Shown: positions 1 through 9,627 of the stretch, piece by piece
Layout: each line of letters begins with the position of its first letter
Numbering within the stretch: the stretch's first letter is position 1
DNA from: Pseudomonas sp. v388
Lineage (GTDB): Bacteria > Pseudomonadota > Gammaproteobacteria > Pseudomonadales > Pseudomonadaceae
Direction: 5' to 3'
NCBI RefSeq assembly: GCF_003935425.1
Contig: NZ_RHQN01000004.1
Span: 248,001 to 312,000 of the forward strand
DNA: 64,000 nt
Notes under the pieces: generated by a model
Databases searched by the model: none
What the model saw: only the letters and a program-made list of their open reading frames with translations
What the model was told of the DNA's origin: nothing
Program-made: the position numbers and the translations under genes

Positions 1-594
1 CGCAGCTATGAAGTGGGTGCCAAGTACGCTCTCAAGCCGGGGCTGAACCTGAATCTGGCGCTGTTCGACATCGAAAAGAAAAACGTGGTCAGCAGTATCA
101 CCATTGACGGGGCAACCCTCACCGATGCTGCGGGCAAGGTGAGTTCTCGCGGGCTGGAACTGGACGTCAGCGGGCGCATCGCCGAGCGCTGGGACATGAT
201 CGGAACCTACGCTTTCACCGACACGAAAATCCTGGAAGACCTGAATGACAAGGGCAACCGGCTGAACCAGGCGGCCAGGCACACCGCCAGCCTGTACCTG
301 AGCCATCACTTGCAGATCCCGGCCGGCCCGGGCGACTGGCATGCCGGCGCAGGTGCGCGTTACGTAGGCGAACGCGCCGGCGATAATGCCAATACCTACT
401 ACATGAGCAGCTACACCGTGGCCGACGCATTCCTGCGCTGGGACGTGCCAATGGCCGGTTACAAGACCCGTCTGCAATTGAACGTCGACAACCTGTTCGA
501 CAAGCAGTACTACCCGTCCAGCACCGGCAGCCAGTTGCAGGTCAATGTGGGTGAGCCGCGTACGGCGCGTCTGAGTGCCAGCGTGACGTTCTAG
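1..594 (+). CDS. TonB-dependent siderophore receptor, C-terminal part (5' end outside window)
   Basis: The reading frame is open from base 1 and encodes the last 197 residues of an outer-membrane beta-barrel that ends in phenylalanine (SVTF), as TonB-dependent receptors do. Typical C-terminal barrel strands are visible: YEVGAKY, ARYVGERAGDN, YTVADAFLRWD, and the conserved LNVDNLFDKQYYPS segment just before the end. These motifs are shared with ferrichrome/ferrioxamine-type receptors (FhuA/FoxA/FpvA families), which import ferric siderophores using TonB energy. The plug domain, TonB box and any signalling extension are outside the window, so the ligand cannot be assigned. Confidence 0.9.
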   Translation, partial: RSYEVGAKYALKPGLNLNLALFDIEKKNVVSSITIDGATLTDAAGKVSSRGLELDVSGRIAERWDMIGTYAFTDTKILEDLNDKGNRLNQAARHTASLYLSHHLQIPAGPGDWHAGAGARYVGERAGDNANTYYMSSYTVADAFLRWDVPMAGYKTRLQLNVDNLFDKQYYPSSTGSQLQVNVGEPRTARLSASVTF

Positions 595-642
595 TACGAA
601 GCATATTCACGGGCGCTGCACGAGTGCAGCGGCGGCTGATTT

Positions 643-736
643 TGTGGGAGAGAGCTTGCTCGCGACGACGGTACTTCAGATAACAGATATTTCGTGATTG
701 CACCGGCCCCGTCGCCAGCAAGCTGCCTTCCACAGG
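643..736. repeat. REP/BIME-type inverted pair
   Basis: A GTGGGAG...GCTTGCTCGCGAC arm at 643-668 is followed about 45 bases later by the inverted arm GTCGCCAGCAAGCTGCCTTCCAC (711-733). This is the paired palindromic element scattered between genes in fluorescent pseudomonads. It fills part of the 366-base gap between the receptor gene and the next gene. I see no other gene in that gap; 737-960 should hold the promoter of the gene starting at 961. A short GCTGCA/TGCAGC hairpin at 615-630 lacks a T-run. Confidence 0.75.
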
Positions 737-960
737 CTAGGAATGAGCCTCAGACTGCAGGCCAACCTGCTGGCAATCAGCCTGCACGGTCACAGAGGTT
801 GTATCTGTCCATCCATAAGCCGTCGCCGGCAAGCGCGCTCTTACGCGCACCTTGTAACCCAAACGCCGCACAGGCAGAATCCGCTTAGTTGTACGACGAC
901 AGACGAATTCTGTCTCAACAGCTACGCTCATCATCCAATAAATACAAAAAGGATAGAGAC

Positions 961-1389
961 ATGAAGAGATTCAAACTGATCGTGGGGTTTCTGTGCCTGT
1001 TCAGCGGCTATGTCGCCGCGGCGCCGTCGGATGAAGCCGACGTGGCAGCGGCCGTGGACAAGCTGACTCAGGCCATGTGGCACAAGGACATTTCCCAGCT
1101 CAAGGCGCTGACCGCCGACAACCTCTCCTACGGTCACTCCAGCGGCAACATTCAGGACAAGCAGGCCTTCATCGCCGACATCGAGACCGGCAAGAGCGCC
1201 TTCAATGAGCTGAAAATGCTCAACCAGAAAATCATCCTGTCCGGAGACACGGCGCTGGTGCGCAATCACTTTTCAGCTCAGGCAGTGAACAGCGGCAAAG
1301 TGGTGCCTACCGAGATCGAGAACTTCCAGATCTGGCAGAAACAGAAAGGCCAGTGGCTGCTGATCGGACGTCAGGCGTTCCGCTTCTGA
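961..1389 (+). CDS. Secreted NTF2-like (SnoaL/DUF4440-type) protein
   Basis: This 142-residue protein starts at the ATG at 961, preceded by AAGGA at about 950. A longer in-frame start at 889 would place charged residues ahead of the signal peptide, so it is not used. Residues 1-20 form a signal peptide (MKRF, hydrophobic core, cleavage near YVAAA). The mature part has the alpha+beta layout of the NTF2/SnoaL fold, with conserved-looking LTADNLSYGHSSG and a final strand WLLIGRQAF. Members of this fold bind or isomerise small molecules. The substrate here cannot be inferred. Transcription follows the siderophore receptor gene, but the 366-base gap with a REP pair suggests a separate unit. Confidence 0.7.
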   Translation: MKRFKLIVGFLCLFSGYVAAAPSDEADVAAAVDKLTQAMWHKDISQLKALTADNLSYGHSSGNIQDKQAFIADIETGKSAFNELKMLNQKIILSGDTALVRNHFSAQAVNSGKVVPTEIENFQIWQKQKGQWLLIGRQAFRF

Positions 1390-1432
1390 CCCACCGCATG
1401 CCCCGCGACCCGTTTGGTACGCCGGCCCGATA

Positions 1433-2284
1433 TCAAGGCGTGCCGAACATCGCGGTCCAGTAGATACCGGCGTCGCTTTTCGGATCGATCGCGTACGCAA
1501 CGCCCAGCTCCTTGAAACCGGGATTCATCAGATTGGCGCAGTGGCCAGGGCTGGCCAGCCAGCCATCGACCACCTTGCGTGTATCGTCCTGCCCGGCTGC
1601 GATGTTCTCGCCGGTCTGCTGCCCGACATACCCGGCCAGCTCGGCGCGGTCACCGGGCATACGGCCGTCACGGTCCTTGTGGTCGAAGTAATTGTTGTTG
1701 GCCATGGCGCGGGAATGGGACATGGCGGCGCCGGCCAGAACGGTATTCCACACCAGTGGCGTGGTGGCGGTGAACGACTGGGTACCGCATTGCCGAGGCT
1801 GGCTGCGGGCTGTGTTGACCATTTCCAGCAGGCGCTGCCCTTCGGTCTGCGAATCACCCAGGCGCGATGCCAACAGTGAGCGGGCCAGCACGATCCGCCA
1901 GTCGCGACCTTCACGGCTGACCCCGACATCGACGAACTGCGGGTCAAGCACCACCTGGCAAAAGCTTTCCTGAATGGCATCCATGGCCGACTGCACATCA
2001 CGCGGCCCGGACAGGCTGATCGCCTGCACCGTGACCATCGGATAAGCCGCGCGCGCCATGGCCTGTTGCAGATCGCCGCTGCCGCTGGCAGGCAAGACCA
2101 GCCGCGAGTCGTTCACCAACGGTGGCAATTCCATCGAAACCTGCCCGCCGCAGCGTTGTGCCTGGCTGCGATAGGCGTTGATCGACTCAATCAGTTTCGG
2201 CTCTTCGGTCGCCAGGGCTGCGGTCGCGAAAAACAGGCCCAGGGACAAAGAGGCCAGACGAAAAACCGGTGACAGAACGCGCAT
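1433..2284 (-). CDS. Secreted CAP-domain (SCP/PR-1-like) protein with a degenerate N-terminal copy
   Basis: The 283-residue protein begins with a signal peptide (about residues 1-25, cleavage near AALA). The C-terminal half (about 155-283) is a clear CAP domain: SHSRAMANNNYFDHKD, GENIA and SPGHCANLMNP carry the His/Glu residues of the cavity, and GIYWTAMFG is the last strand. The N-terminal half (about 30-150) looks like a second, eroded copy: INAYRSQAQRCG aligns with VNTARSQPRQCG, and FVDVGVSREGRDWRIVLARS aligns with the LGVAYAI/YWTAMFG end, but the cavity His residues are missing. The function of bacterial CAP proteins is mostly unknown. The gene is monocistronic and convergent with the upstream plus-strand gene. 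Confidence 0.85.
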   Translation of the reverse strand: MRVLSPVFRLASLSLGLFFATAALATEEPKLIESINAYRSQAQRCGGQVSMELPPLVNDSRLVLPASGSGDLQQAMARAAYPMVTVQAISLSGPRDVQSAMDAIQESFCQVVLDPQFVDVGVSREGRDWRIVLARSLLASRLGDSQTEGQRLLEMVNTARSQPRQCGTQSFTATTPLVWNTVLAGAAMSHSRAMANNNYFDHKDRDGRMPGDRAELAGYVGQQTGENIAAGQDDTRKVVDGWLASPGHCANLMNPGFKELGVAYAIDPKSDAGIYWTAMFGTP

Positions 2285-2362
2285 GAGTAACTCCCTAAAG
2301 CAGAATGCCTACATCATGCGCGATTTTCCCCTACACCGCGCAACGCCTTTTTACATTCATGC

Positions 2363-4003
2363 TCAAAGCCGGAATTGCGCCACCAGGGTGTTGAAGGACG
2401 TCGCAAGGCGCGACAGCTCCTGGCTGGAGGCGCTGGTCTGGTTGGCTCCGGCGGCACTTTGAGTCGACAGATCCTGGATATTGAGCAGATTGCGGTCCAC
2501 CTCGCGGGCGACCTGAGCCTGTTGTTCCGACGCCGAAGCAATCACCAGATTGCGCTCGTTGATGGTCGCCACGCCGCGCGTGATTTTTTCCAGCGCAGCC
2601 CCGGCGCGCTGGGCCTGCTCATGGGTGGTGGTGGCCAGTGACAGGCTCTTGCCCATCGCCGCCACCGCGCCGTCGGCGCCCGCCTGCACCGAGCCGATCA
2701 TGCCTTCGATTTCCACGGTTGAGGCCTGGGTGCGATGCGCCAGGGCACGCACTTCGTCGGCGACCACCGCAAACCCGCGGCCCTGCTCGCCGGCACGGGC
2801 GGCCTCGATGGCGGCATTGAGCGCCAGCAGGTTGGTCTGCTCGGCCACATTGCGGATGACATCCAGCACCTTGCTGATCTCGCGCACATGGCCGGCCAGC
2901 TCAGACACCGCTTCGGTGGAGTCGGTGATCTCGCGAACCATGGTGGTGATGCCCTTGACTGTGTGATCCACCTGTCCACGCCCGTCCAGCGCATCATCGC
3001 TTGCCGTCTTCGACGCCTCGGAAGTGGACACTGCGTTGCGCGCCACTTCTTCGACGGCGGCGGTCATCTGGTTGACCGCCGTGGCCGCCTGCTGGATTTC
3101 GTCATTCTGCCGAGTCAGGCCGCGAGTGCTCTCCTCGGTCACGGCGCTGAGTTCTTCAGCCGCAGACGCTAACTGGTCCGACGCGCTGGCAATCTGCTCG
3201 AGGGTGCCCTTCAAGCCCTGCTGCATCGCCGCCAGGGCATCGAGCAACTGACCGGCTTCGTCGCCACGCTCGTGGGTGATCGACTGGGTGAGGTCGCCGC
3301 CGGCAATCCGCTGGGCGCAGGCAACGGCCACCGCCAACGGCCGGGTGATCATCCGGGTGATCACGAAGCCCAGGGCAATCGCCACGATGAATGCCGCCAG
3401 TACCGCCAGCAGCAGGTTCACCGTTGCGCTCTGCTTGAGTTCGTCGGCGGCAACGGCACCCTCCTCGACCTGGCGATTGTTGGCATCGATCATGGCGCGC
3501 AGCAGGCTGCGAGCCTGGAGGAACTCGTCGTCGGTCAGCCGATTGAGGCGGTCCCGAGCGGCGTCGAGGTTGCCGGCGCGAATCAGTCCGGTCACCTGCT
3601 GCGCGCCGGAAACATAGCCGGGCAACACTTGCTGCAACTGGTCGCCGGCCAGGGTTTCGTCAGCCGGGTGCGGAATGGCGCGGTAGGCGCTGAACACTTC
3701 CTGCGCCCGGTTCAGGTCGGTAGCCAACCCTTGCTGGATGATGTCCTTGTCGGCCTCGGCAACGCCGCCGCTCTGGGCATCGAGCAAACGGTACAGGCCA
3801 CGGTTATGGGCATACAGGCTGGTCAGCGTCTCGCTGGTGCTGGCGACCGCCACCAGATTCACGGAGAAGGCGTGCGACAGAGCGCCGGCCAAACGGCTGA
3901 TCCCGGCCATTCCCAGGCCGCCGACGGCCAGGGTGATAAAGGCACACATGATGAACGACGCAAGAAGCTTGGTGGAAAACCTGGAATGATTCAAAAAGTT
4001 CAT
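2363..4003 (-). CDS. Methyl-accepting chemotaxis protein
   Basis: This 546-residue transmembrane chemoreceptor starts at the ATG at 4003, which gives the usual [17 protein letters not shown] start before TM1. A GTG at 4072 would add 23 atypical residues. TM1 spans about residues 12-34. The periplasmic four-helix-bundle ligand domain spans about 35-192, TM2 about 193-215, and a HAMP domain follows ([12 protein letters not shown]). The cytoplasmic signalling hairpin is unmistakable: [19 protein letters not shown], then [18 protein letters not shown]. It would signal through CheA/CheW of the kind encoded at the right end of the window. The ligand cannot be predicted from the poorly conserved sensor domain. 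The C-terminus (AQFRL) lacks a CheR-tethering pentapeptide of the xWxxF type. Confidence 0.92.
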   Translation of the reverse strand: MNFLNHSRFSTKLLASFIMCAFITLAVGGLGMAGISRLAGALSHAFSVNLVAVASTSETLTSLYAHNRGLYRLLDAQSGGVAEADKDIIQQGLATDLNRAQEVFSAYRAIPHPADETLAGDQLQQVLPGYVSGAQQVTGLIRAGNLDAARDRLNRLTDDEFLQARSLLRAMIDANNRQVEEGAVAADELKQSATVNLLLAVLAAFIVAIALGFVITRMITRPLAVAVACAQRIAGGDLTQSITHERGDEAGQLLDALAAMQQGLKGTLEQIASASDQLASAAEELSAVTEESTRGLTRQNDEIQQAATAVNQMTAAVEEVARNAVSTSEASKTASDDALDGRGQVDHTVKGITTMVREITDSTEAVSELAGHVREISKVLDVIRNVAEQTNLLALNAAIEAARAGEQGRGFAVVADEVRALAHRTQASTVEIEGMIGSVQAGADGAVAAMGKSLSLATTTHEQAQRAGAALEKITRGVATINERNLVIASASEQQAQVAREVDRNLLNIQDLSTQSAAGANQTSASSQELSRLATSFNTLVAQFRL

Positions 4004-4172
4004 GCTGCAAGGACTCGCTAGGCTAGGAAAGATTCGAAGGAGGATTCCTGTACGAATCAGCAGTGATGTCACAATGACTTCACTCTAACGCCAGCGTTCC
4101 AATCGTTTGTCGTCCCCGCCTGGCTGAAAACCGCTCAAAGCCGCGTGCCCCGGCGCTCTCAGGTGATTGTTT

Positions 4173-4895
4173 CTAAATGGTTCTGGGCAGATGCACGTCG
4201 TGCAGAAGCGATGTGCTGCCCAGATGGCGAGCCACGCAGGCTTCGGCTTCGCGGGTCATACGGTCGAGTTGCTCATCCCGCTGCCGTTCAGCATCGATCA
4301 TTGCCTGTTCGCCATGCTGTTTGAGCAGATAGGCATGGATCTGGCGCACCTCCACGGACTGAAAAATCGGCGCCACATCGATCACCGCCACTCGCCCGTT
4401 GGTGCCGTGATCACGGGTATTCATCACCACCTGCGGGCCACGTGCGCCGAGCATCTGAAAGCCCAGTGCCTCGAACCACGCCACTTTGCCAGGTACGCAG
4501 GTCAGCTCGGCATGGGGATAACGACTCCGCATTTTCTCCAGCAGCGAACGGGCGATGCCCTGGCGTCGATGGCTTTGCAGCACCGCCATGTAGGCGACTG
4601 CACAGGCATCCGGGTCGTCGCTGACCGGCAGATACAGGAGAAAACCCTGCACGATTTCCGGGTCGTCATCGTCCAGCGCCACGATCAGTTCCACCGGCAT
4701 GTCCCGGGAACCGTCCATGGCATTGAGGTAGAGGTGCACCTCGTAGCCCACCTGATACTGATACAGGTTGTACAGCGGGTTGTCCGGCGTGAGGCCCACT
4801 TGGCTGATGTCAGTCGCATAGTCGACGACCATCTGCTGGATCTGGCTGCGGATGAACTCGGGCGGCGGACTTTGCAGCAGCATCAGGGTAGACAT
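4173..4895 (-). CDS. GNAT-family N-acetyltransferase
   Basis: The 240-residue protein starts at the ATG at 4895, with GGAG about 11 bases upstream. An in-frame ATG at 4934 would add 13 residues. The acetyl-CoA-binding core is visible: ACAVAYMAVLQSHRRQGIARSLLEKMRSRYPHAEL contains the R/Q-x-x-G-x-G/A loop (RRQGIA), and a following strand and helix read VAWFEALGFQMLG. The N-terminal ~90 residues and a charged C-terminal helix (EQMIDAERQRDEQLDRMTREAEA region) are outside the core. The acceptor substrate is unknown. It stands alone on the minus strand. Confidence 0.8.
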   Translation of the reverse strand: MSTLMLLQSPPPEFIRSQIQQMVVDYATDISQVGLTPDNPLYNLYQYQVGYEVHLYLNAMDGSRDMPVELIVALDDDDPEIVQGFLLYLPVSDDPDACAVAYMAVLQSHRRQGIARSLLEKMRSRYPHAELTCVPGKVAWFEALGFQMLGARGPQVVMNTRDHGTNGRVAVIDVAPIFQSVEVRQIHAYLLKQHGEQAMIDAERQRDEQLDRMTREAEACVARHLGSTSLLHDVHLPRTI

Positions 4896-5259
4896 CGAAG
4901 GTACGGCTCCGGCGTGGTCGGTTGGATGGCACATGATAACGCGCAGCGGCCGCTTGCATCGCGCAGGAGTCCAATTCTTGCCGAAGCGGACCGGACAGCG
5001 CTGCGCTTGTCCGCGAAGGGGTCAGTACCGTCGCCTTACAAGTAACGCCGGCTCTTCAGCCTTTCTGGATGAGAGCGCTGCTACCGAAAAAATAACGAAA
5101 TATTGCTTATTTTCAGTCACTTGGAAAACATCAAAAATTTCCTGTTTTGACTAATCCACACATCTTTATTTATCGGGGTGATGGTTTTTTTACGATTAAT
5201 CCGCCGTGTCTTTCGCGCCTACGATAAAGCGCCCTACTAATAAGACACGAGTAATCACC
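4896..5259. promoter_or_regulatory. Divergent promoter region between the acetyltransferase gene and katB, with a REP remnant
   Basis: This 364-base gap contains no convincing gene. Bases about 4986-5020 carry GCGGACCGG...CGCTTGTCCGCGA, which matches a repeat unit also seen at 50390-50416. From about 5085 to 5200 the sequence becomes AT-rich, unlike its surroundings, as expected for the katB promoter. KatB of P. aeruginosa is known to be induced by peroxide through OxyR. An OxyR site would be expected here, but I cannot define one with confidence by eye. Confidence 0.45.
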
Positions 5260-6792
5260 ATGTCGTTATCGAACTTATCCACTCATTTGGTGCGGTTTGC
5301 CGCCATTGGCGTCATGACGTTGCCCACGGCCTACGCCGCCGATCCGCTCACCCGCGACAATGGCGCGGCCGTTGGCGACAACCAGAATTCCCAGACCGCC
5401 GGTGCTCAAGGGCCGGTACTGCTGCAGGATGTCCAACTGCTGCAGAAACTCCAGCGTTTCGACCGCGAGCGCATTCCGGAGCGTGTGGTGCACGCCCGTG
5501 GCACCGGTGTGCACGGCCAGTTCACCGCGCAGGCGGACATCAGCGACCTGAGCAAGGCGACGGTGTTCCGCAACGGTGAAGTCACCCCGGTGTTCGTGCG
5601 CTTTTCTGCGGTCGTGCATGGCAACCATTCGCCCGAAACCCTGCGCGACCCGCGCGGCTTCGCGACCAAGTTCTACACCGCCGATGGCAACTGGGACCTG
5701 GTCGGCAACAACTTCCCGACGTTCTTCATCCGCGACGCGATCAAGTTCCCTGACATGGTCCACGCCTTCAAACCCGATCCGCGCACCAACCTGGACGACG
5801 ACTCGCGCCGTTTCGATTTCTTCTCCCACGTACCTGAAGCCACCCGCACCCTGACCCAGCTGTACTCCAACGAAGGTACGCCGGCGAGCTACCGCTTCAT
5901 GGACGGCAATGGCGTGCACGCCTACAAGCTGGTCAACGCCAAGGGCCAGGTGCATTACGTGAAATTCCACTGGAAGTCGCTGCAAGGCCTGAAGAACCTT
6001 GACCCGGCCGAAACCGCCCAGATGCAGGGCAAGGACTACAGCCATCTGACCAACGATCTGGTCAGCGCCATCAAGAAAGGCGACTTCCCGAAATGGGACC
6101 TGTACATCCAGGTGCTCAAGCCTGAGGAGCTGGCGCGCTTCGAGTTCGACCCGCTGGACGCCACCAAGATCTGGCCTGACGTTCCCGAGAAGAAAATCGG
6201 CCAGATGGTGCTGAACAAGAACGTCGACAACTTCTTCCAGGAAACCGAACAGGTCGCCATGGCGCCGGCCAACGTGGTGCCGGGCATCGAGCCGTCCGAA
6301 GACCGGCTGTTGCAGGGTCGTGTGTTCTCTTACGCCGATACCCAGATGTATCGCCTGGGCGCCAATGGCCTGAGCCTGCCGGTCAACCGGCCCAAGGTGG
6401 CGGTCAACAATGGCAATCAGGATGGCGCGCTGAACACCGGTCACACCACCAGCGGCGTCAACTACGAGCCAAGTCGCCTGAACCCGCGCCCAAGCACTGA
6501 GTCGGCGCGCTACAGCGTGGCACCGCTGAGCGGCAACACGCAGCAAGCGAAAATCACCCGCGAGCAGAACTTCAAGCAGGCCGGTGACCTGTACCGTTCC
6601 TACACCGCCAAGGAACAGGCCGACCTGGTGCAGAGCTTCGGCGAGTCCCTGGCCGGCACCGACACCGAGAGCAAGAACATCATGCTGTCGTTCCTGTTCA
6701 AGGCGGACCCGACCTATGGCACGCGTGTCACCGAAGTGGCCAAGGGCGACCTGGCCAAAGTGAAGGCGCTGGCCGCTCAACTCAAGGACTGA
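5260..6792 (+). CDS. katB: Periplasmic catalase KatB
   Basis: This 510-residue monofunctional haem catalase breaks hydrogen peroxide into water and oxygen. The ATG at 5260 places a signal peptide first (MSLSNLSTHLVRFAAIG, cleavage after TAYA). The active-site histidine lies in RVVHARGTGVHG, the distal asparagine in DLVGNNFPTFFIRDA, and the proximal haem tyrosine in RVFSYADTQMYRLG. Length, export signal and the following ankyrin gene match katB-ankB of P. aeruginosa. In that species OxyR induces katB. The promoter lies in the AT-rich region before it. Confidence 0.93.
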   Translation: MSLSNLSTHLVRFAAIGVMTLPTAYAADPLTRDNGAAVGDNQNSQTAGAQGPVLLQDVQLLQKLQRFDRERIPERVVHARGTGVHGQFTAQADISDLSKATVFRNGEVTPVFVRFSAVVHGNHSPETLRDPRGFATKFYTADGNWDLVGNNFPTFFIRDAIKFPDMVHAFKPDPRTNLDDDSRRFDFFSHVPEATRTLTQLYSNEGTPASYRFMDGNGVHAYKLVNAKGQVHYVKFHWKSLQGLKNLDPAETAQMQGKDYSHLTNDLVSAIKKGDFPKWDLYIQVLKPEELARFEFDPLDATKIWPDVPEKKIGQMVLNKNVDNFFQETEQVAMAPANVVPGIEPSEDRLLQGRVFSYADTQMYRLGANGLSLPVNRPKVAVNNGNQDGALNTGHTTSGVNYEPSRLNPRPSTESARYSVAPLSGNTQQAKITREQNFKQAGDLYRSYTAKEQADLVQSFGESLAGTDTESKNIMLSFLFKADPTYGTRVTEVAKGDLAKVKALAAQLKD

Positions 6793-6800
6793 CATGAATC

Positions 6801-6836
6801 ATCCCGCCCGGCGCCGAAACGCCGGAGCGGGATCTT
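6801..6836 (+). terminator. Strong hairpin between katB and ankB
   Basis: ATCCCGC plus CCGGCG (6801-6813) pairs with CGCCGG and GCGGGAT (6820-6833) around a six-base loop, with one bulged A. It is followed by CTTTT. It looks like an intrinsic terminator with a short T-run. Because it lies between two genes known to be linked, it may work as a partial terminator that lowers ankB expression, or stabilise the katB mRNA 3' end. Confidence 0.7.
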
Positions 6837-6851
6837 TTCGGGAGACGGTCG

Positions 6852-7400
6852 ATGAGACGCTTTTTATACGGGTTGATCTTGGCCGCTGCCCTGCCTCAGT
6901 TGGCTGTGGCGGCAGTCGACGCCGAGCAGGATCAGACCACCCGCCAGCTTCGCGCGCTGTTTTTCGATGCATCGCGCGAAGGCAACACCGGCATGCTCGA
7001 CACCTTCATCGAGGCGCACTATGACCTGAACGTGCGCGATGAGAAGGGCTACACCGGATTGATTCTTGCCGCGTATCACGGCCACGAGCAGGCCGTCACG
7101 CACTTGCTCGACGCCGGCGCCGACCCATGCGCCAAGGACAATCGCGGCAACACCGCCTTGATGGGCGCAATATTCAAAGGCGAGCTGGCCATTGCCAAAC
7201 GGCTGGTCCAGGCCGACTGCGGGCCGGACCTGACCAATAACGCCGGCCAGACCGCCGCAATGTACGCGGCCTTGTTCAAGCGCAGCGAAATCCTCCAGGC
7301 CCTGGCCGCCAAAGGCGCCGACCTGAACCTGCGCGACAGCATGGGCAATGACGTGGACGGCTTGAGCCGAGGCGAGTTCCAGGCCCCAGCGGTGCGGTGA
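6852..7400 (+). CDS. ankB: Periplasmic ankyrin-repeat protein AnkB
   Basis: The 182-residue protein has a signal peptide (MRRFLYGLILAAALPQLAVA) and four to five ankyrin repeats. The TG-L-A-A / G-x-T-A-L signatures read GYTGLILAAYHGH, GNTALMGAIFKGE, GQTAAMYAALFKR and a final partial DLNLRDSMGND. In P. aeruginosa the equivalent gene sits in an operon with katB and is needed for full KatB activity, probably acting as an export or folding antioxidant scaffold in the periplasm. The gap to katB is 59 bases and contains the hairpin at 6801-6836. GGGAGACGGTCG precedes the ATG and supplies the ribosome-binding site. Confidence 0.88.
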   Translation: MRRFLYGLILAAALPQLAVAAVDAEQDQTTRQLRALFFDASREGNTGMLDTFIEAHYDLNVRDEKGYTGLILAAYHGHEQAVTHLLDAGADPCAKDNRGNTALMGAIFKGELAIAKRLVQADCGPDLTNNAGQTAAMYAALFKRSEILQALAAKGADLNLRDSMGNDVDGLSRGEFQAPAVR

Positions 7401-7420
7401 ACGGGCCGATAGATCTGGTG

Positions 7421-7507
7421 GGTGGGAGCGTGCTCGCGACAGCGCTTTATCCGACACAGGAGATGTTTGAGCAGAACCGGCGCTGTCGCCAGCAAGCTGC
7501 CTCCCAC
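7421..7507. repeat. REP/BIME-type inverted pair
   Basis: GGTGGGAGCGTGCTCGCGACAGCG at the left and CGCTGTCGCCAGCAAGCTGCC..CCCAC at the right form the usual inverted pair. It lies between the convergent ends of ankB and the hybrid kinase gene and may also help end both transcripts. Confidence 0.75.
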
Positions 7508-7533
7508 ATGCTCGCGCTCATGCCGCGGCAGCT

Positions 7534-9627
7534 TTACCCCTCGCGCTCGATCATTTCGTAGATCCGGCTGGCGAACGCTTCCATGGTGAAGGGTTTGGTC
7601 AGCACCCACATGCCTGGGTCGAGATGGCCATTGCCGATGATGGCGTTTTCTGCGTAGCCGGTGATGAACAGCACCGGCAGATCAGGCCGGATGATGCGTG
7701 CGGCGTCGGCCAGCTGGCGACCGTTCATGCCGCCGGGCAAGCCGACGTCGGTTACCAGCAGGTCGATGCGCGCATCGGATTCCAGCATCTTCAATGCCGT
7801 CGCGCCCTCTCCCGCCTCCAGCGGCACATAGCCCTGATCTTCCAGCACTTCGCAGACCAGCATGCGGATGGTCGGCTCGTCGTCGACAATCATCACCGTG
7901 CGCTCGCACGCAGTGCGGCGCGCTTCGGTGGGCATCGACTCGGGCTGTTCCGGCGCAGCCCCTTCGTAGTGACGCGGCAGGTACAGGCACATGGTCGTGC
8001 CTTGCTCCAGCTCGGAATAAATGCGCACCTGCCCGCCGGACTGGCGCACGAATCCGTAGACCATCGACAATCCCAGCCCCGTGCCCTGGCCCAGCGGCTT
8101 GGTGGTGAAGAACGGATCGAAAGCGCGGTTGATGACCTCGGCAGACATGCCGGTGCCGGTGTCACTGACGCACAGCGACAGGTATTGCCCCGGCGTCAGG
8201 TCGCGATCCCGCGAAGCTCGCTCGTCGATCCACTTGTTGGCGGTTTCGATGGTGATGCGCCCGCCGCCGGGCATCGCATCCCGGGCGTTGATGCACAGGT
8301 TCAACAGGGCATTTTCCAGCTGCGGCGCATCGATGAAGGTGGACCACAGCCCGACCGAGGTCACCACTTCCACCGTAATGTGCGGCCCGACCGAGCGACG
8401 GATCAGCTCTTCCATGCCCACCACCAGGCGATTGATGTCCACCGGCTTGGGGTCCAGCGTCTGGCGACGCGAGAACGCCAGCAAGCGGTGGGTCAGCGAC
8501 GCCGCGCGCTTGGAGGCATCCTGGGCGGCGGCGACATAGCGGTCGATTTCCTTGAAGCGGCCCTGGCTCATGCGTGACTTGAGCAATTCCAGCGAACCGG
8601 TGATGCCGGTCAGCAGGTTGTTGAAGTCGTGGGCGATACCGCCGGTGAGCTGGCCGACCGCTTCCATTTTCTGCGACTGGCGCAGCGCTTCCTCCGCTTT
8701 GCGCAGACGGTCCTGTTCTGCCAGGCGTTCGGTAATGTCATAGGCGAACAGGTAGGCGCCGATCTGCTCGCCCTCGGCATTGCGCAACGTACTGAAACGG
8801 GTTTCGTAATGACGCGAGGCGTCGCTGGAATCGTCGAAGTGCGAGATTTCGATGAACTCTTCTCCGCCCAGCGCCCGCGCCCAGCGCGCCTGCATGGTCG
8901 ACTGGGTGTCCGGACTGTCGGCCAGCAGTTCGAGCATGTTGTCGCCGATCTTGGGCAGCACGCCGAACAGCCGCTCGAACTCCCGCGCCGCCGAGCCGTT
9001 GACCGCCAGCCAGCGGTACTGGTGATCGATCACATGGATGAAGGCGTAGGTGCCATTGACCACATCGGCCAGCACCTTGCGTTCGGCAACGGCCTCGATC
9101 ACCCGGGCTTCCAGGGTCTCGTTGAGCCGTTGCAGGGCCAGCTCCGCCCGCTTGCGTTCGGTAATGTCCTGAAACAGCACCGCCACCTGATTGCGCTCGG
9201 CCGGCTCGATGCGGAATGCGGTCACACCCAGGTAACGCCCGGTTGCCACCAGTTCGCGCTCGAAGCGGATCGGCACGCCGGTCCTCAATACCGAACCGTA
9301 AAGCTCGACCCAGCCATCGGCTTCCTCGCGGACCATCTCTCGCAGCTTCTGGCCCACGACATTCGGAATGCCGGCATGCAGCGCATAGGCCGGGTTGGCC
9401 TCGATATGGATGTAATCGCTCAGCGGGCCATGCGGGCCGTCGAAGAACTCGATGATGCAAAAACCTTCATCCATGGCCTCGAACAAAAAGCGATAGCGCT
9501 CACGAGACAACGCCAGCGCGTCCTCGGCCTCCTGGCCGGACACGCGCAGCTCTCGCCTGAGCAAGGCATTTTCCTGCTCAAGGGCCTGCAATCGGCTTTG
9601 CATACTCTGGATATCGGTCGCGGTCAC
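7534..9627 (-). CDS. PAS-domain hybrid sensor histidine kinase with receiver
   Basis: The protein is about 697 residues if it starts at the GTG at 9627, giving [12 protein letters not shown]; the ATG at 9603 is the alternative. The frame stays open further upstream, but that part has no protein-like character. After a short coiled coil come two PAS domains ([18 protein letters not shown]..., about 35-170, and [15 protein letters not shown]..., about 190-310), each ending with a DITER motif. The dimerisation helix [17 protein letters not shown] holds the phospho-His. The ATPase domain has the N box [10 protein letters not shown] and G boxes DTGTGMS and [10 protein letters not shown] receiver domain ([12 protein letters not shown]...[10 protein letters not shown]...TKPF) ends the protein. 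No membrane segment is seen, so it is cytoplasmic. Its partner response regulator is not adjacent. Confidence 0.88.
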   Translation of the reverse strand: MTATDIQSMQSRLQALEQENALLRRELRVSGQEAEDALALSRERYRFLFEAMDEGFCIIEFFDGPHGPLSDYIHIEANPAYALHAGIPNVVGQKLREMVREEADGWVELYGSVLRTGVPIRFERELVATGRYLGVTAFRIEPAERNQVAVLFQDITERKRAELALQRLNETLEARVIEAVAERKVLADVVNGTYAFIHVIDHQYRWLAVNGSAAREFERLFGVLPKIGDNMLELLADSPDTQSTMQARWARALGGEEFIEISHFDDSSDASRHYETRFSTLRNAEGEQIGAYLFAYDITERLAEQDRLRKAEEALRQSQKMEAVGQLTGGIAHDFNNLLTGITGSLELLKSRMSQGRFKEIDRYVAAAQDASKRAASLTHRLLAFSRRQTLDPKPVDINRLVVGMEELIRRSVGPHITVEVVTSVGLWSTFIDAPQLENALLNLCINARDAMPGGGRITIETANKWIDERASRDRDLTPGQYLSLCVSDTGTGMSAEVINRAFDPFFTTKPLGQGTGLGLSMVYGFVRQSGGQVRIYSELEQGTTMCLYLPRHYEGAAPEQPESMPTEARRTACERTVMIVDDEPTIRMLVCEVLEDQGYVPLEAGEGATALKMLESDARIDLLVTDVGLPGGMNGRQLADAARIIRPDLPVLFITGYAENAIIGNGHLDPGMWVLTKPFTMEAFASRIYEMIEREG

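Noticed and set aside
5275-6795. Long open frame (506 codons) on the minus strand opposite katB
   Set aside because: It mirrors the codon structure of katB and has low-complexity Val/Leu/Gly content with no domain; typical of GC-rich antisense frames.
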